Notes: generated from the sequence alone by a model not told the origin. Counted from the first letter of the stretch, positions 11,401-25,997 are shown. The stretch is DNA of 64,000 nt from Hysterangium stoloniferum (GCA_015178975.1 WHVD01000016.1:372001-436000), one strand, 5' to 3'. Numbers and translations are program-made.

Positions 11401-14400
11401 TCATCTTCGCTCGGGTATTCGCACAACGATGGCTTTTGACGTGCTTCAGCAGGCAACTTTGGCAAGAAACCTTCTTGAGGATGTGTTTCCGTCGCCACAG
11501 TCTTCTCCAACTGTGAAATCTCCGCAAGGTAGACCCAAAGCTATGCTGACGCCTCCCACTCGAGTGGCAACCCGAAGCTCTCCTAGGAAGAAGGCTACTA
11601 ATCCAAGGGGTCCTCCTGTTACGCCCAAGCCACGAAAAAGTGAGCCGATCAAGATATTTTCTGGGATTTTAATTTTTGTGGCTGATCTCATCGTAGGAGT
11701 CATTGAACTATCCCCGAAAATCTCCAAGTTGGGAGCGTCTCCTAAATTAAGGGATACGGATGTCCAAACATTCGCCATTGACCCACGATTGATGACGATT
11801 ATTGGTTCGTCCGTACTTTTTAATTATATTATTTTCTCTAATACCGCGAAGAGATGTTTTCTCACTTGCTAGGTCTGTTGGGGCACGTCATCCCACGGAT
11901 ACAGTTCCTATTTCTCCTGCAGAAAATGGCTGCTTATTCCTCGCAACCTGCTACTGATGGTAATTTTCAATGTTGTATACCGTCGTGAAGCATCTAAGAT
12001 ATCATTTAACCAGTCTTTATAAGAGCGTGCATTGAGGCCGGAGCTGAATATACCAGACTCGGAAAGATACAGAGCGCCCTAGCGATATTTTCACAAACAT
12101 TGGCAACTATAGATGAAGCTCAGCCAGCTTCCGTTTCAGAGGATGTACGTTCATTTCTTCTTTTACATTATGCAGAGGCTCTTGCTGTCAAGGGCAATGT
12201 GACCAAAAGGTAGGTCATGCCTTGTTGAATAGTGATGGCGTTGATCGTATTTGGCAGCATACGACTTTACAATGAAGCACGGTCTATCTCACAATCGACT
12301 GATAGTATAGTCGCAAGAACCATTGCCGGGAAGATTAAAGCCAAAGCGCAACTCATAGAGCGTTCAGCGCATGCCGCTAGAGTAGTAGCCGTAATCCACG
12401 GCGCGAGAGTAAGGAAACAGTCATTGAACAGGGTTCTGTCTTGAATCATCCATTTCTGCAGGACCTACCCCATTGTGCATTAGCTTCTTTGAGGCAATGT
12501 CTACGGCTTTGGAATAGAGCCTTCGACGTACTATCACGTTTAGTTCCCACCAAGAAAACTGCTCCGAATCCTTTTGACATGGGGGAACTACTGGCTGCGC
12601 TTCCAAACTTTGAATCACCTAAGAAAGATAAACCAGATTCGGATCAGCGTCATGCTGTTTATGACGGTTTACAATGGAGGATAGCTCAGGTAAAACTACC
12701 ATACTCAGAGGAGGATTGAATTAATAGGTAAATTAGGGCCTTTTGCATAGCTTGCTGGATATTGCACATGCATATTTCATCCAGGGATCCGTGCGGGGAA
12801 GCGAGTACTTCGTTGAACAAGCGTGTTCCCTGGCAACAGCGCTCAACAGTCCTTCCCTACTAAGTCGTGCGATGGCGAAGAAGATTGAGATACAATTACA
12901 CCAAGGATGCGTAGAAGAAGCGATCGCTTCCATCAAGGAGGCTGATGATCTCCATGGCGAAGTACGATATTCTTTCTAGGGATTTTATTAAAAAAATTGA
13001 TCTGCCTCTTCCAGTTACAGTCCCCCAGCGTGGATGCTGCTAATATCATCAGACTCAATGCGCGTCGTGAACAACTCCTTGAGCAATATGTCAAAGCCAA
13101 GACGTTGTACTCAAAATCATTATCACTGGTATCTGAATTTGACGTCAATTTATCGGCCATTGACAGTAGACTGCCGAGGTGTGTCTTGTCATATCTTTAC
13201 TACTTATGTCTGCGTTTTGATTCAAGCATGTGGAGGCAATCTGCCTTGTCTCCTCGCAGCACTACGAAGGAATTTGATACTCTTACACCTAGTTACCTTG
13301 CGGCAGTCTTGGCGCAGCAAGGTAAGAAACTGCAATGTATTTCTCAGGCATACTGACTGACTTTCCTTAAGTTTGGATCCAACGGAACGAGCCTCGAGCT
13401 GAAATCAATGAATTGATAGAGAGACTGGCTTCTTTGCCATTTTCTAAGACAAATAATGCAGAACGTGTCACTATTTTGGCCAAACTAGCTCTACATGATG
13501 TTTACACCAAGCTTTGCGCGGACCTTTTCCTCAGCTCTCTTTCTGAATCTAGTATGTTTATAAACTCGACAAGTCTTGCATCGGTCTGACAAAATTAACA
13601 GCTATTGCCATTCCAATGGGTTTATCGTGTAACGACGGGAAGGGTCCGTCAGTTGGTGTAAAGCAGATACTTGAAGTCCTCGCTGAGACAGAACGATGGT
13701 TCTGGGATTGTCTGCGTTGCGTCGTAGGCAATGGTCAAGCATTACATGCAAGGGATGCAGCAGTATCGCTAGCTTTACTAAAAACGTTCCAGGCTTCCTT
13801 GGGTCGAGAGAAAAGTAACGACGCTCATGTTGCTGTGAAATTGCTAGGTAAGTCAAAACTATGGTATTCCAAGAGTTTTATGTAACTGATAGATTGTTTA
13901 GATAGATCTATCTCCATCACATTACAGCATGAGTTTGTGGAAGCCATCGATCAGAAGTTTCCACCTTCAATTACGGGTGACTTGGCGTGGTCAACAATCA
14001 ACAATGAAGACAGCCACAAAGAGATAGGTAATAAGGATGACGATGACGATGAGGTTTCCAACTTTCACTTGAGAGACTATTGGACTTCAGTCAGGTCGCG
14101 GCATTGTTCGATTACGGACCTAGACAACTCGACCACTCCTTTTCAAATCGATTCTCTTCCAGAGAATTGGATGGTTATCAGCATCAGCATCACGGATGAC
14201 AAGAGTACAATGTTTTTGTCCAGGCAGCGACCGCATCGTGATCCGTTACTCTTCTGTGTGCCGCTGGATCGTCATGGACGGCGAGAAGAGGACCTAGAGG
14301 AGCGCCTCACATTTAATGATGCCATGCAACAGTTCAAAGCTATTTTACACGAAAGCGATATAGCCGCAAAGGATGCCAAAGACATTGCGGTGGATGCTCG

Positions 14401-15765
14401 GGAAGACAAGATAGCTTGGTGGGCTAAACGCGTCGTTCTAGATAATCAACTACGGGACTTGTTGGGCAATATCGAGTTTTGTTGGCTAGGCGCATTCAAG
14501 GTATGTCGTTAAATAAGCAGGTACATATTTTCCATAACGGTATCTTCATGCAAGACAATCCTGCACGAACCAGTGGAAACACCGCCAGAACATCTTGATA
14601 GCCTCCGTACAAAGTTCCAGAATGTATTTCGTCGAGCGCTGGCGTCAAACAAGAAGCACGCGACACGTCTGAAGCTGGATGATTCGTTGATGGAATGTTT
14701 CGCGTCTTTGTCACCAAAATGCCGCGATGAAGAACTGCAGGATCTTGTCTATTTCATCTTGGATCTTTATCAATTTTACGGTCTGCACATAGCGCTGTCG
14801 GAAATTGATATCGACCAGGTCACTGTGGAGCTTCGCACGGTGCTAGAGGAACACGCGAGTAAGATAAGAGGTAGCGTTGTTCCTATGGAGGACGTCCACA
14901 CGTTTCTCGTGTTAGACAAGAATGTCCAAGGTCTTCCATGGGAGTCAATCCCAAGTCTCAGAGGGAGATCAACAAGTCGGATACCATCATTAGCGTTTTT
15001 GATCGATAGGATCGAGTTTGCTCGGGTTCAACGGAGATTAAGAAATCTCGATGACGATGAAGCAACACTAGGGCGTGCCGTCGTGAATCCTAAAAAAACA
15101 TACTTCGTGCTCAACCCCAGCGGCGATTTGCTCAAGAGTCAGGCACGTTTTGAGCCATGGCTGAAGGAGATGGAGCATCACAATGTAGGGTGGAAAGGTC
15201 TCATTGGCCAGATACCCACCGAATTGGAGCTTCTGGACGCTTTGAACAATCGAGATCTTGTCATGTGGGTCATCCTGTCGCCAACCGAAGTGTCATTGAC
15301 CATTCCATGCACAGATACATGGGACATGGTGGCGCAGAACAATATATCCGCTCTAACAAGCTGAAGCACCTACCGCAGTGCGCAGCGACCATGCTTTGGG
15401 GCTGCTCATCAGGGCTGATGCGTGATATGGGTGACTTTGACCGGACTGGGACGCCTTATAATTATATGATGGCAGGATGGTGAGCCGAAGTTTTACCTCC
15501 TCGTATGACCGTGTTTTCTAAAAGTGGATATAGCCCGACATTGGTCGCGTGCCTCTGGGATGTAACGGATAACGAGCTGGACAAGTTTGCACAGTCGGTG
15601 TTTGACAAGTTGCGGTTAGATGCGAAGAGTGTGAGGTCGTGGAAGGGAGAGGTGGACGAAGCTGTTTCTTTGGTAGCGGCTGTTGGGCAGTCGAGGGACA
15701 CTGGGAAGCTTAAGTATTTGACTGGAGCCGCGCCTGTTGTATATGGTATACCGTTTTACCTCTGA
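8457..15765 (+). CDS. esp1: Separase (peptidase C50), cohesin-cleaving protease
   Basis: A long gene, with more than a dozen short introns, ending in a complete separase domain. The signature block LDKNVQGLPWESIPSLRGRS lies at about 14915-14975. Intron 15262-15314 joins DLV to IYMGHGGAEQYIRS, giving the catalytic His (codon 15325-15327). The catalytic Cys is in MLWGCSSG (codon 15403-15405). After one more intron the frame reads PTLVACLWDVTDNELDKF and ends at 15765. The N-terminal two thirds is alpha-helical and poorly conserved, as usual in the family. I chose ATG 8457 (MPPSATRLNPPASRMKVE) over an in-frame upstream codon at 8385 because the promoter boxes lie between them. Separase cleaves Scc1/Rad21 at anaphase and is held in check by securin. 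An acidic patch near 14035 (DDDDDEV) may be regulatory. Confidence 0.93.
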
Positions 15766-15977
15766 TCACCTTCCAAACTGTCCGATATCATAACCATACT
15801 TTTAAAAATAATAATCAGATTTCCTTGTTAATTAACTGTAAATTCCGATTGAATTTATGAAGTGCATTCCAAACCTGTCCTGATTGGATCGACTTGTTGT
15901 CGGAGTTGAACAATCGGCGTCGGCGTCGTTAGACAACACAGATTAGCTTAATTCCAAACTCCCGCCCGACGTGTGTC

Positions 15978-18445
15978 ATGTCTAGTGTTATGACAATGAC
16001 CTTACCCCCACCACACCCACCGCCCCACCCTCCTCGAACTCCCTCACCCTTGAATCATCGGAGCAGCCAGGTTTCGTCAGCCGCTTCATATCATACTGCT
16101 CCTACACTTAACACACCTCTAACATCCTCGTCTCGTTCGTCCTCAATACACACCTTGTCAGCCCCTGGCACAGATGCGATCAATCCAATCCACGTCTTGG
16201 CCCAACAACCGCAGCAGCCGAACGGGAACTCCCAAGATCAAGCACGTACAGCGGGGAAGATCACGACTATGCTAAACGTGAAATCCGATCCCATTCAGGA
16301 GAATATCTCTGCTAAAGTTGAAAAGACTCTCACTACAGTCACTGACACGCTCACCCATACACACACCACACTATACCGCTCCTCAACCCCCCCAAATATC
16401 TCAGAATCCCCTGCAGAAGAAAGCGATTCTCCATCCACAGTTCGAGCTGCTCGTTCTGAATTCCAGCAGGAGCCGATCACTCTACACAAAAGCTCTGCAT
16501 GGCTAGGAGCATCCGATAGCACTCCAATTCGTCGACCACCCTCTGGTGACACAGTTGTGTCTTTCGGCAGCACAATACGGACTATGTCTACCTCGCTGCC
16601 TCTTGCTCCAAAAACAAACCGTGTTGTCATCGATAATCAGACATACAGCAAACAACCTGATGGTCAACTGGAAGAGGCAACTCCGTTTGGCGGACAAGCT
16701 GTCGCCGACTCTTACCTTCACCCATCCAGTGCTGCCGCGGGTAGCTCTACTCAACATCGGCCAACGCGGCGAAATACTACCGGTTCCGTCGCTCGTCTTA
16801 CTCCCCGTCCGGTTCGGCAATCCACAGCCGTCCACCACCACCACCTCTCAGCGCAACATGCTACCGATATGACTCCCGTCTTACTCGATCCAGACATACT
16901 GCAACAGGCCGAACAAATACGTAGGGAACGTATCAGTAAGCGTGCTAGAGCGCAGCGAGATGCGGAAACGGAAGCCCAATCTAGAAAGAGTATGGCCGGC
17001 GAAGAAAAGGTCTTGGTTGGTAATCTTATTGGAGAGGACCACGTAAATTATGTTCTTATGTACAACATGTTGACTGGAATTCGTGTCGCGGTTTCTCGGT
17101 GCCAGGCAAAGGTTAGGCGTCCATTGACGGATGATGATTTTACTGCCCGACATAAATTCTCCTTTGATATGTGAGTCGGATGCCTTAAATTTGTCACCAT
17201 ATCGAATTAACATCATATCTTAGTGTCGGCAACGAATTAACGCCATCGGCAAAATACGACTTTAAATTCAAAGACTATGCGCCATGGGTTTTCCGCGAAC
17301 TGCGTGAAGATTATTTCAGGCTAGATCCCGCCGATTATTTATTATCACTCACTGCGAAATACATTCTCTCCGAACTGGGCAGCCCAGGCAAATCCGGATC
17401 CTTTTTCTATTTTTCCCGAGACTATCGCTTCATAATCAAGACCATTCACCACAACGAGCATAAATTCCTTCTTTCCGTTCTAAAAGACTATTACAATCAT
17501 GTCAAATCCTACCCCAACACTCTCCTCTCTCGCTTTTTTGGCCTGCATCGTGTCAAACTCCCACGTGGCCGGAAAATTCATTTCGTTATCATGAACAACC
17601 TCTTCCCCCCGCATCGAGATATTCATGAGACATACGACTTGAAAGGTAGCACCATCGGTCGATTATATCCCGAGGAAAAGGCCGCTCAAAATCCTCGTGC
17701 AGTCTTGAAAGATCTCAATTGGATCAATAGACAACGGCAGTTAGAGCTCGGCCCAGAAAAACGCGCATATATGTCCGAACAATTGAGGATCGATCTCGAG
17801 CTACTGAAGAAAATAAACGTGATGGACTACAGTTTACTTGTTGGCATTCACAACATGCGACGTGGTAATCGTGATAATTTGCGAAGTAATACATTGAAAG
17901 TCTTTTCTGTGAGTTTTACGTATTCCCGACTGGAGTTCCCTGTTCTTATTGGTCATCAATCAGCCGGACGTGCCTCGAATGCGACGGAAAGCCTCTCAGG
18001 CCAAAGGTGGCCGAGAAGAAGCACTAGCAATGCGCAAGGCAATGCGTCAGTCTGATCCTAAAGCTCTCAGCGCTGAAACCACCAGGCTTCCGGATGAAGA
18101 GCCTGTTGATGATCGACAGTACTTTGTGTTCTACCAAGATGAAGGAGGCTATCGTGCTACGGACGAATTCAACCGCCCTGAAGATACGATTTATTATCTC
18201 GGTATTATTGACATATGTACACCATATACCATCAAGAAGAAGCTAGAACATATTTGGAAAGGCCTTAGCGCGGATAAAGTAGGTGACCGTTTCTGTTTTT
18301 GTTTCTCTCCATTAACGTGCTCGCCGAAATCCCCTAGCATAAAATCAGCCCTGTGAATCCAATAGAATATGCACAGCGCTTTTTCGATTTCCTCGGTGCC
18401 GTCATGCGAGGCGGCGACGGAGGGGCACGATTCAAAGCCGAGTAA
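15978..18445 (+). CDS. mss4: Phosphatidylinositol-4-phosphate 5-kinase
   Basis: Starts 212 bp after separase on the same strand. About 340 N-terminal residues are rich in Pro, Ser and Thr and probably disordered. The kinase core begins with [20 protein letters not shown] and continues across the intron at 17172-17224 into [20 protein letters not shown]. Visible family motifs are [20 protein letters not shown] with the ATP-binding Lys in [26 protein letters not shown], and the specificity loop [20 protein letters not shown] (GI read as LGI). The last exon ends [20 protein letters not shown] to a stop at 18443-18445. The enzyme makes PtdIns(4,5)P2 at the plasma membrane and acts upstream of actin, septin and endocytic functions. 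It corresponds to yeast Mss4 and fission yeast Its3. The first methionine could be a later one, since the N-terminus is unconserved. Confidence 0.93.
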
Positions 18446-19427
18446 CGTACGCCCCATCTCCGCCAATCTTTTCGTATTTCTCCTCTTTTCTCCCTCTTGC
18501 TTTCAATCGGACAGACTATTACCACTCTTTCTTCTCTACTATTATTTCCTTGAGCTCTATATAGCACCCACGCTCCTTCCTCTCTAACTCTCTCCTCTCA
18601 CTCTATCCTGGGCAGCACTAATGTTAGTCCGTTACACTCATTTCCGTTTATTTTACATCTTCGTGTTTGAGTCAGTTCATCACGGTGTTACAACTAGAAA
18701 GGGATTTTATTATGATATAAAAAAGATCGTTAGCTGTGGCGGCATTGGCGAGGATATCCATTTTATGTTTTCTAAGCATAAATGGGGCAAGATGTGCCTG
18801 CAAAAACATATTTAACCGGGGAAAAATGAGCAGTAATGAGGACACGCTATAAATTTGTACCTACTCCCTGGTTAGTCGGCTCCTTTTGCCTATCCAAATT
18901 CCCGGGTTGATTGATGCTTATCAGGAAGCCCGTCAATTACTAAACTTAATTCGGAAGTCCATCGGTGACCCTGGCATCCGGACTGAACCACGGCCTTACT
19001 CGTTGATGATAGGTTCACAACTAATTGATAATTGTTCTGGTAAATGTTAATGTGGCGAAGATTTTCTATTACGTGTTCTACTTAAGACAATTATAAGTGC
19101 ATCTTAAAATACCCCACAGTGTAATTGATCAGACAACGAGTGGGATATAAAGAGTGTTATAAAACGGATCACTACCCGCGTTTAGGAATAGGAATACTTC
19201 TTTTACTCGCCAGGTCAACACGCCGATGGGACCCGAAAATGTTTAGACAAGCACGACAGGGATTATGCAGCCATCATATTTAGTCAGAGTGAACATATTG
19301 TATCCGACAAAGGTTAATACTGTACAACAATCACAGTCGATAGCGCAAATACGTAGCATAATCAATCAACCCTCGTTATCAGATGTCTTGCATCAGGAAT
19401 GGTAGCTGGATAAGTCCGAATTGGGCA
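18446..19427. other. Intergenic region between convergent PIP5K and condensin genes
   Basis: Holds the 3' ends of two convergent genes, with a CT-rich stretch at about 18475-18605 just after the kinase stop. The remaining ORFs are short and unremarkable. I see no RNA gene or repeat. Confidence 0.55.
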
Positions 19428-22400
19428 CTAATTACGCCGCGTAGCCCGCTTCTTTGCAGCAGCCCTCTTGCCTTCTACACGCTTCTCTAGGGCCTGATCC
19501 TCTTCCCCTTGCTGCTTATGCTCTGTTAAGATCTGCGGATATAGAGTCAGGAGAGCTCTTCAACCGTTCTGAAGCCACTCACCGTCTCGAACTCTTTCAA
19601 CTCAGAATCAGGTTTGTTAGCGGATCTGTTCGTTCGAGCCTACAATTCTGACGTTAATAAACATTGCTCCTGACCCAAGGACACTTACCTTAACAAGGAG
19701 ATCGTTAAATCGATTAAAAACAGTCTCTTCGTGTAACTTGTCCTGGTAGAACGGAAGACCCTCAATCAACTTCTTCATCGACCGCTCAGATTTGAAAGGT
19801 AACAAGGATAAACAGAAGGCTATATCTCGCCATTGCCGTGGATCTTCAGCAAGACGGAAGCGCTGGCAAAGCTTTTCGACAATGTTCTCAGCTTGCTTTT
19901 CCTATAATGCGAATATTTATAAAAGTCAAGTTAGACCAGAAGTAATCCCGTACCTTTTCTATAAACGAGAATATATACTTCATAGTGCTTTGGAAAGTCT
20001 CCTCGTCGACGGCATGTTCACCAACAGACAAATGGCTGATAACTGTAACATCCGAATATTAAGCACAGAATCCATACTATTATCAATCCGACAACCGACT
20101 CACCGTCAGGCAAGTTGTTGTATATGGCATTATCCTTTGTGGATAGCTCAGTGAAGAATAATTTGGCAAGATCGGCAATACGGGTATCAGTGTCTTCGAG
20201 GCACTTCGCCATTTCGCCCAATTGACCTTTCACTTTGATCATTCCATTGAGAATAAGATGTGTGAGTACCATCAACGTGTTTTTTTTTACAATCAAGTCC
20301 CGGTCTGAAAGCCCTTTGTAAAGTTCGTCGCTGTTTTCGTCAAAGATATTGCTGAAAGAGACGGCAACATCACCCAGCGCAATCACGATATTGCTGCGGA
20401 TATTCGGATCACTTGATGTTTCCAAAATCTTGAACAAAAGCCGGTGATGTTGGTCACAAAACTGGGAACTGACGCAAAGAAATTTACTAAAAGAAAGGGT
20501 TGCAGTTGTCCGTAATATTTGGCTCTGACGGCAGAGACGGATTAATAATAGAGAAGAATGAGTATATACCCTTCATCACCTTAAATTTGTGTGGGCTGCC
20601 ACAAATGTGGACAATCATTCCACCAAAAATTGCCAAGAGTGACTCTGCCCCGTAAAGAAGCTCAGTCTCGCGAACAGCGGCAATGCGCTCTCCAATCTCG
20701 TCCTCGGCATTACCTGCCACTTGATCGAGCTCTTCGCCATCTTTGGACAAGGGTTTCGTAGCTCCAGTAGCTGAAGCACAAATTGACCATTATGTCATAA
20801 ATCAACCAAGGAATGACTAACCCTTGCGCTTGGTCTTCTCTTCCTTCTCTTTCTCTTCTTTCTGGCGCTTCCATTCCTTTTCAACAAATTCAAGGAAGAC
20901 AATATGTTTAATTGCGACATGTCCAACTACAAAAACCAGTTGACTGAGCAAGAAGGAATCGCCCATGTCAGTGGAAATATCTGTCGCTTGCGATGTCGCA
21001 GACGCAGTGCCAGATCGGTCTGCTTGGTTGATGTCTTCCTCCATGGCATCTGGGTCCCGTTTCACGATAGAACTGGGTTGACGGTCGAACGCCCGTCGAG
21101 TAAGATTTTTGATTAAATCATTACAGAGCTGATCAGGATGTTCTCCGAGAAGATATATTGTATTTATGGCTTGCTCAGCCATCCCGAACCTGATAACAGA
21201 TCAACAATAAAAACATTAATAGCCAATTGACGGGGCAAACCAATCTTTGGACCGGCATGGATGCTCGATCATATCTTGTAACTTCCGGAAAATAGGGCTG
21301 TCCATGGGCAACCGGACAGATTTGTCCAATAGGGAGCCTTTTACAAAGCTTAGCTTTTAAAACCCTTCGGAAAGGCAGTTGGACTAACCTTTCACATTCT
21401 TAACACTTCCATTTAAACGTTGGAGTGCAATACATGTGTACCGAGCCAAGATGAGGTCGGCCTACATTGAAATGTTTAATAATGGTCGAAAATGAAAAGA
21501 CGTTCGCGAGCAGACCTTGCCCAATGGTCCAAGGCCAACCTTGAGCAGGACCTCTATTCGTTCACTGACGATATGTCGCTTCGCAACGGCAAGCATGCCC
21601 AAAATAATGATGGCACCTCTACGCTGATTCTTGGGCAGCTGTCTGTCAGAACCTAGTGTGATCGAAATTGTGAATAATCTCAATCGAACAAAACCCGCTT
21701 ACTATACACATGCCACAGCTTCGAAACTACATCACTGTGAATCTGATCGTCATCTATCATTGTGCGAACGAGCTCTTCTAATGAAGTCAGCTCAGCCAAT
21801 GTTGCATCGTAAGTAAGTCTAAAAGAATATCAATGCTTCTCAATAATAGTTTTAATGAGCATGTCTTACTGGATCATGTTCTTAGCTATCCTGTTAACTT
21901 GTTGTTTAGGCTCCATATCTGGCAATGGATCAAAATAGAGGCTGCGGTAACATTCGATTAGTCTCGATCGAACGCCCTTGAGTTCGTTTCCATCCTCAGT
22001 AGTGGAGCTGTTATCTTTCGTCCAAATAAGGTGGAGCATTTTCTTGATCCCCAGCTGTAAAAATAGTCAGAAGCAACCAGTTCAAAATAATAGAGAGCAC
22101 GTACCTCCGCACTCAAGAATTGATACTCATAAGCTACTCTGAAGAATTCCATGGCTTCTAAAACTTCTGGTTTATTTTTCGAACCTAAAAGTTGCCCTAG
22201 AATCTCCATTGCGCCTTCAATCTGCCTGATGAAGTTTAAGCCCTCCGCGTAGTATCGCTTCCTCAATCTTAGATGTAGTATATGGTTGCTTTCTAATGCA
22301 GCCAGAGCGGCTTGCTCATTCGTGAGAGCCGAAAGGTCCAATGCTTCAGATTGATGTGCCTTCTTTTTCTTCTTCTTGGGTTTCTTACCTGAAGGCTTAA

Positions 22401-24673
22401 CAGTTCGCGGCGTTTTTGGAACGCCCGAGCGACGAGCCGGTGTGCTGGCAATCTTAGCAGTCGCGACGACGCTACTACTACGTGCTCGGGAAGACCGTAC
22501 ACTTTGCTTGCTTGGCGTTTCATCCATATCATCATGTTCGGAAAATTCATCGAAACTCTCCTTTGAGTCCTCCATGGCAACATCCAGTAGGTCATCCATT
22601 CGTTCATCGAAGCCTTCGTCGTCGTCGTCGTCTTCATCAATATCCATTTCTTCTCCTTCAGTTATTTCGCCAAGCCCAGGGGTCGCGATGCTCTTCGAGC
22701 GAGATCTACAATACAATTATCAACAGATCCCTGGAGCAACTGGATGTAATGGCTTGCCTCTTGAGCGTTTTCGGGGTGCGTGCGGGTGTAGATTTGACTG
22801 GCGAGGATTGCATATTCGTAGAATCGCTTTCGTCAGTTTCAGCGGCACCGTCGTCATCTTCTTCTTCGTCACTGTCTTCAGTCTCGTCTTCGTCGCCCTC
22901 ACCTTCTTTCTCTACAGGAGGTCTCTCCATCTCTTTTGTTTCTACCTGTTCCAATTCAGCACTAACAGCCTTGTATCGGGTCTCCCATTCCTCTATTCGC
23001 AGGAGGCCGCCATGCATCAGGCCATATGGATGTGTGAGAATCAATTTCGTAAGTAGCGCAATGGCATATCGTCGCACAGATGAGGCCTTGTCTTCTAAAG
23101 CGCCAATTGTTAATTCAGTCGAGACGAGTCTCTGCTTAGGGAATTTCACGGGCAAACTGAAAATACGATTTTTATTCAGTGCATATGAGAAGAAATAATT
23201 GTGAACACGCACTCGCAAAGACGACTTAGCGTGTTGATGACTTTGGCCCGAACATAGCTGCTTAGATCCAAAAATCGCTCGGTCAAGAGCTCGAAGAGAT
23301 TGTTGATTTTTTTCTCCCTAGATTCCTGCTCGCCTTCGTCCGACATTGCAATCTCCCTGATGAGCATACCGATGACTTCGACCAAGGCCATACGCATGGG
23401 GTACGACTGGAGCCGAATCTTAGAGTATGCGTAACATAATATATAAAAATATTACCTCGCTATCAAGATGGCAAAGTAGTAAACTGATTTGCTTAAGGAG
23501 GATCCGAGGGGATAGTTCAGCAAAGCGAATAAGGAAGCGGGAGAATGATCGTGGTCCCTTGGTGTCCTGGGCATTAAACTGCTTACCAGCAATTTCTCTG
23601 ATGCATCATTAGAGCAAATAAGTGACCAATGCTCAACGTACTCACCTGAGAATTTCTTCGGCCAATTGTGAGTGATCAAACTCCTTCGCGAGAACAGTGA
23701 GGGCTTCCGCCATGGGTTCTGATAAATGTTCGAAATACTGCAGACATTGCATGATTGAAATTTGCGCGCCAAAGCCATGGCCGTGATGCTTCACGGCTAG
23801 ACAGATAATTTTATACACTCCTAACCTGACTTCATTGTTCTTCATGTAAGCTTCCGACTCGGTAATAATGTATGCAGGCCTTGTCACACAGCTGAAAGTA
23901 TTATCATGTTAGTCTTCCATTCGCGTTGTACATTAGAACTTGATAACTCACTTGATGAATGCGTCTCGCTCTGCGCTGGTAGTCCACAATCGATGGGTCT
24001 TCAGCCTTAGCACCTTCGATATCAGTGCTAATGTCACAGGTATTTGACTCTCCCACGTCCACGGACCAACAACATCAGCAATTGTCCCGCCTTTCTTCTT
24101 ACCCCCGGCCTTTCCCTTCGCACCCCGCTTAGGCTTTGAAGATGGAGACGGCGGACCACGGGCCTGGACAACTTTGTCTGCTGCGAGCACAAACCACTGT
24201 AACAAAAAGGCGTAGTATTCCAACGGTCGCTTGTGCTCTGATAACGCGGTAGAGTCCGCGTCGGGCGTGTCGAGAGTGCGTTGAGCGGCATCCACTTCTC
24301 CCAGCAAACCAGAGCTAATCGAATCAAGAAGTTTACTGATTGTGGCAGAATTGAGAGCGTCAATGCCTCTATCAGATCATCATCAATGATGGTTTAATTT
24401 ATCTTCAAACGGGCGTACTTCAACAGAGAACGATAAACGTCAAAAATTTCGACTTGAGTAATGGCATCCGATGACTGGGCAGTCGCCTCAATCGCGCCTG
24501 TAGCAAGCATTAGCATTCCTAAAAATAAGGAAAGCAACAGTTGTAAACACACCATCCAGTAAATCAACAACTGCCGCCTGGTCCATATTGCGTACATCGT
24601 GATCATTGGGTATTGTATAGTTAGAAATGTCTTGCTGGAGTGTCTGACACTCCTCTTGAAGATTGAATGTCAT
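19428..24673 (-). CDS. cnd1: Condensin complex subunit 1 (Cnd1/Ycs4/NCAPD2)
   Basis: Starts at ATG 24673 (MTFNLQEECQTLQQD) and ends at stop 19430-19428 after a basic tail, GKRAAAKKRATRRN. It is split by many short introns. The most conserved block, SDRDLIVKKNTLMVLTHLIL then MIKVKGQLGEMAKCLEDTD and FFTELSTKDNAIYNNLPD (about 20390-20110), is the hallmark of the Cnd1 C-terminal HEAT region. The middle carries an acidic stretch (EGEEMDIDEDDDDDEGFDER, about 22655) followed by a lysine run (GKKPKKKKKKAH, about 22385). The protein is the HEAT-repeat scaffold of condensin with Smc2, Smc4, Brn1 and Ycg1, and compacts mitotic chromosomes. It shares a 154-bp divergent promoter with rpb10, which contains two ACGCGT boxes. 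Confidence 0.93.
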
Positions 24674-24746
24674 TGGGGCAGATCTTCAGCTTATTGTGAG
24701 TGATACTAGTCTATGAAAACGCGGTTGAAGGTCGAACGCGACTTAG

Positions 24747-24788
24747 ACGCGTCGCACGCGTAACGGAACAAATAGGTCACACCACGTG
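24747..24788. promoter_or_regulatory. Shared cnd1/rpb10 promoter: two ACGCGT boxes and a CACGTG box
   Basis: The 154 bp between two divergent start codons contain ACGCGT at 24747-24752 and 24756-24761, four bases apart, and CACGTG at 24783-24788. Paired MluI boxes are typical of MBF targets in yeasts. They lie nearer the condensin gene (74-88 bp from its ATG) than rpb10, which fits cell-cycle control of condensin. Inference from motif only. Confidence 0.5.
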
Positions 24789-24827
24789 ATCACCCGACAT
24801 TTTCATACTCCGTTCCTTCTGCCACAG

Positions 24828-25232
24828 ATGGTGAGCACTAAATCGCGGTGTGTACCCTTCGTTGTGCTAATGGCATAAGTGTTTATAGATCATCCCTGTG
24901 CGCTGTTTTTCATGTGGGAAGGTCATCGGTGATAAGTGGAATCGATACCTCGATCTCCTTGCAAATGATGTCAGTGAGGGGTATGTGTTCCATGTTTCTT
25001 CTATGATTTATACTCAAACGTCAATGCAGTGACGCCCTAGATGAACTGCAGTTGAAAAGATACTGCTGTCGGCGAATGGTTCTCACTCATGTAGATCTCA
25101 TTGAAAAGCTTCTGCACTACAACCGTTTGTGATCCTACTTCGTTCACGTCTCTTAACTCCTGATTTCTTCCCCATCTAGCAATGGAACGAAGCAAAGATA
25201 AGGCTGCCTATGCTGCGGCAGTGCCCCAATAA
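24828..25232 (+). CDS. rpb10: RNA polymerase I/II/III shared subunit Rpb10 (ABC10-beta)
   Basis: Four exons. Exon 1 is only the start codon (24828-24830), followed by intron 24831-24888. Exon 2 reads [20 protein letters not shown], with the CxxC half of the zinc site. Exon 3 (from about 25029) reads [20 protein letters not shown], with the CC half, through EKLLHYN. Exon 4 completes NPMERSKDK and ends at 25230-25232. Using the last intron (donor GTTTGT at 25125) restores the conserved YNP; reading through instead would stop at 25130. The product is about 80 residues, close to the usual 70-76 with a short extra tail. It is a structural zinc-binding subunit of all three nuclear RNA polymerases. 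Confidence 0.93.
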
Positions 25233-25385
25233 TTACCATTCTTATATTTCGCTGGGAAGAACGAAGTACTTATGGTATCCCTTGTTCGCAAGCTCGCTAG
25301 AGTCTTGTAATATAATGGAAATTCTAAATGATGTGAATAGGATTACAATATCAATAATACAACAGTCCCGGTCAAAAATCTCGAA

Positions 25386-25997
<612 letters not shown>

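Noticed and set aside
15262-15314. Apparent frameshift between the two parts of the separase catalytic domain
   Set aside because: A GT-AG intron (GTGGGT to CACAG) joins DLV to IYMGHGG in frame, so the gene is intact.
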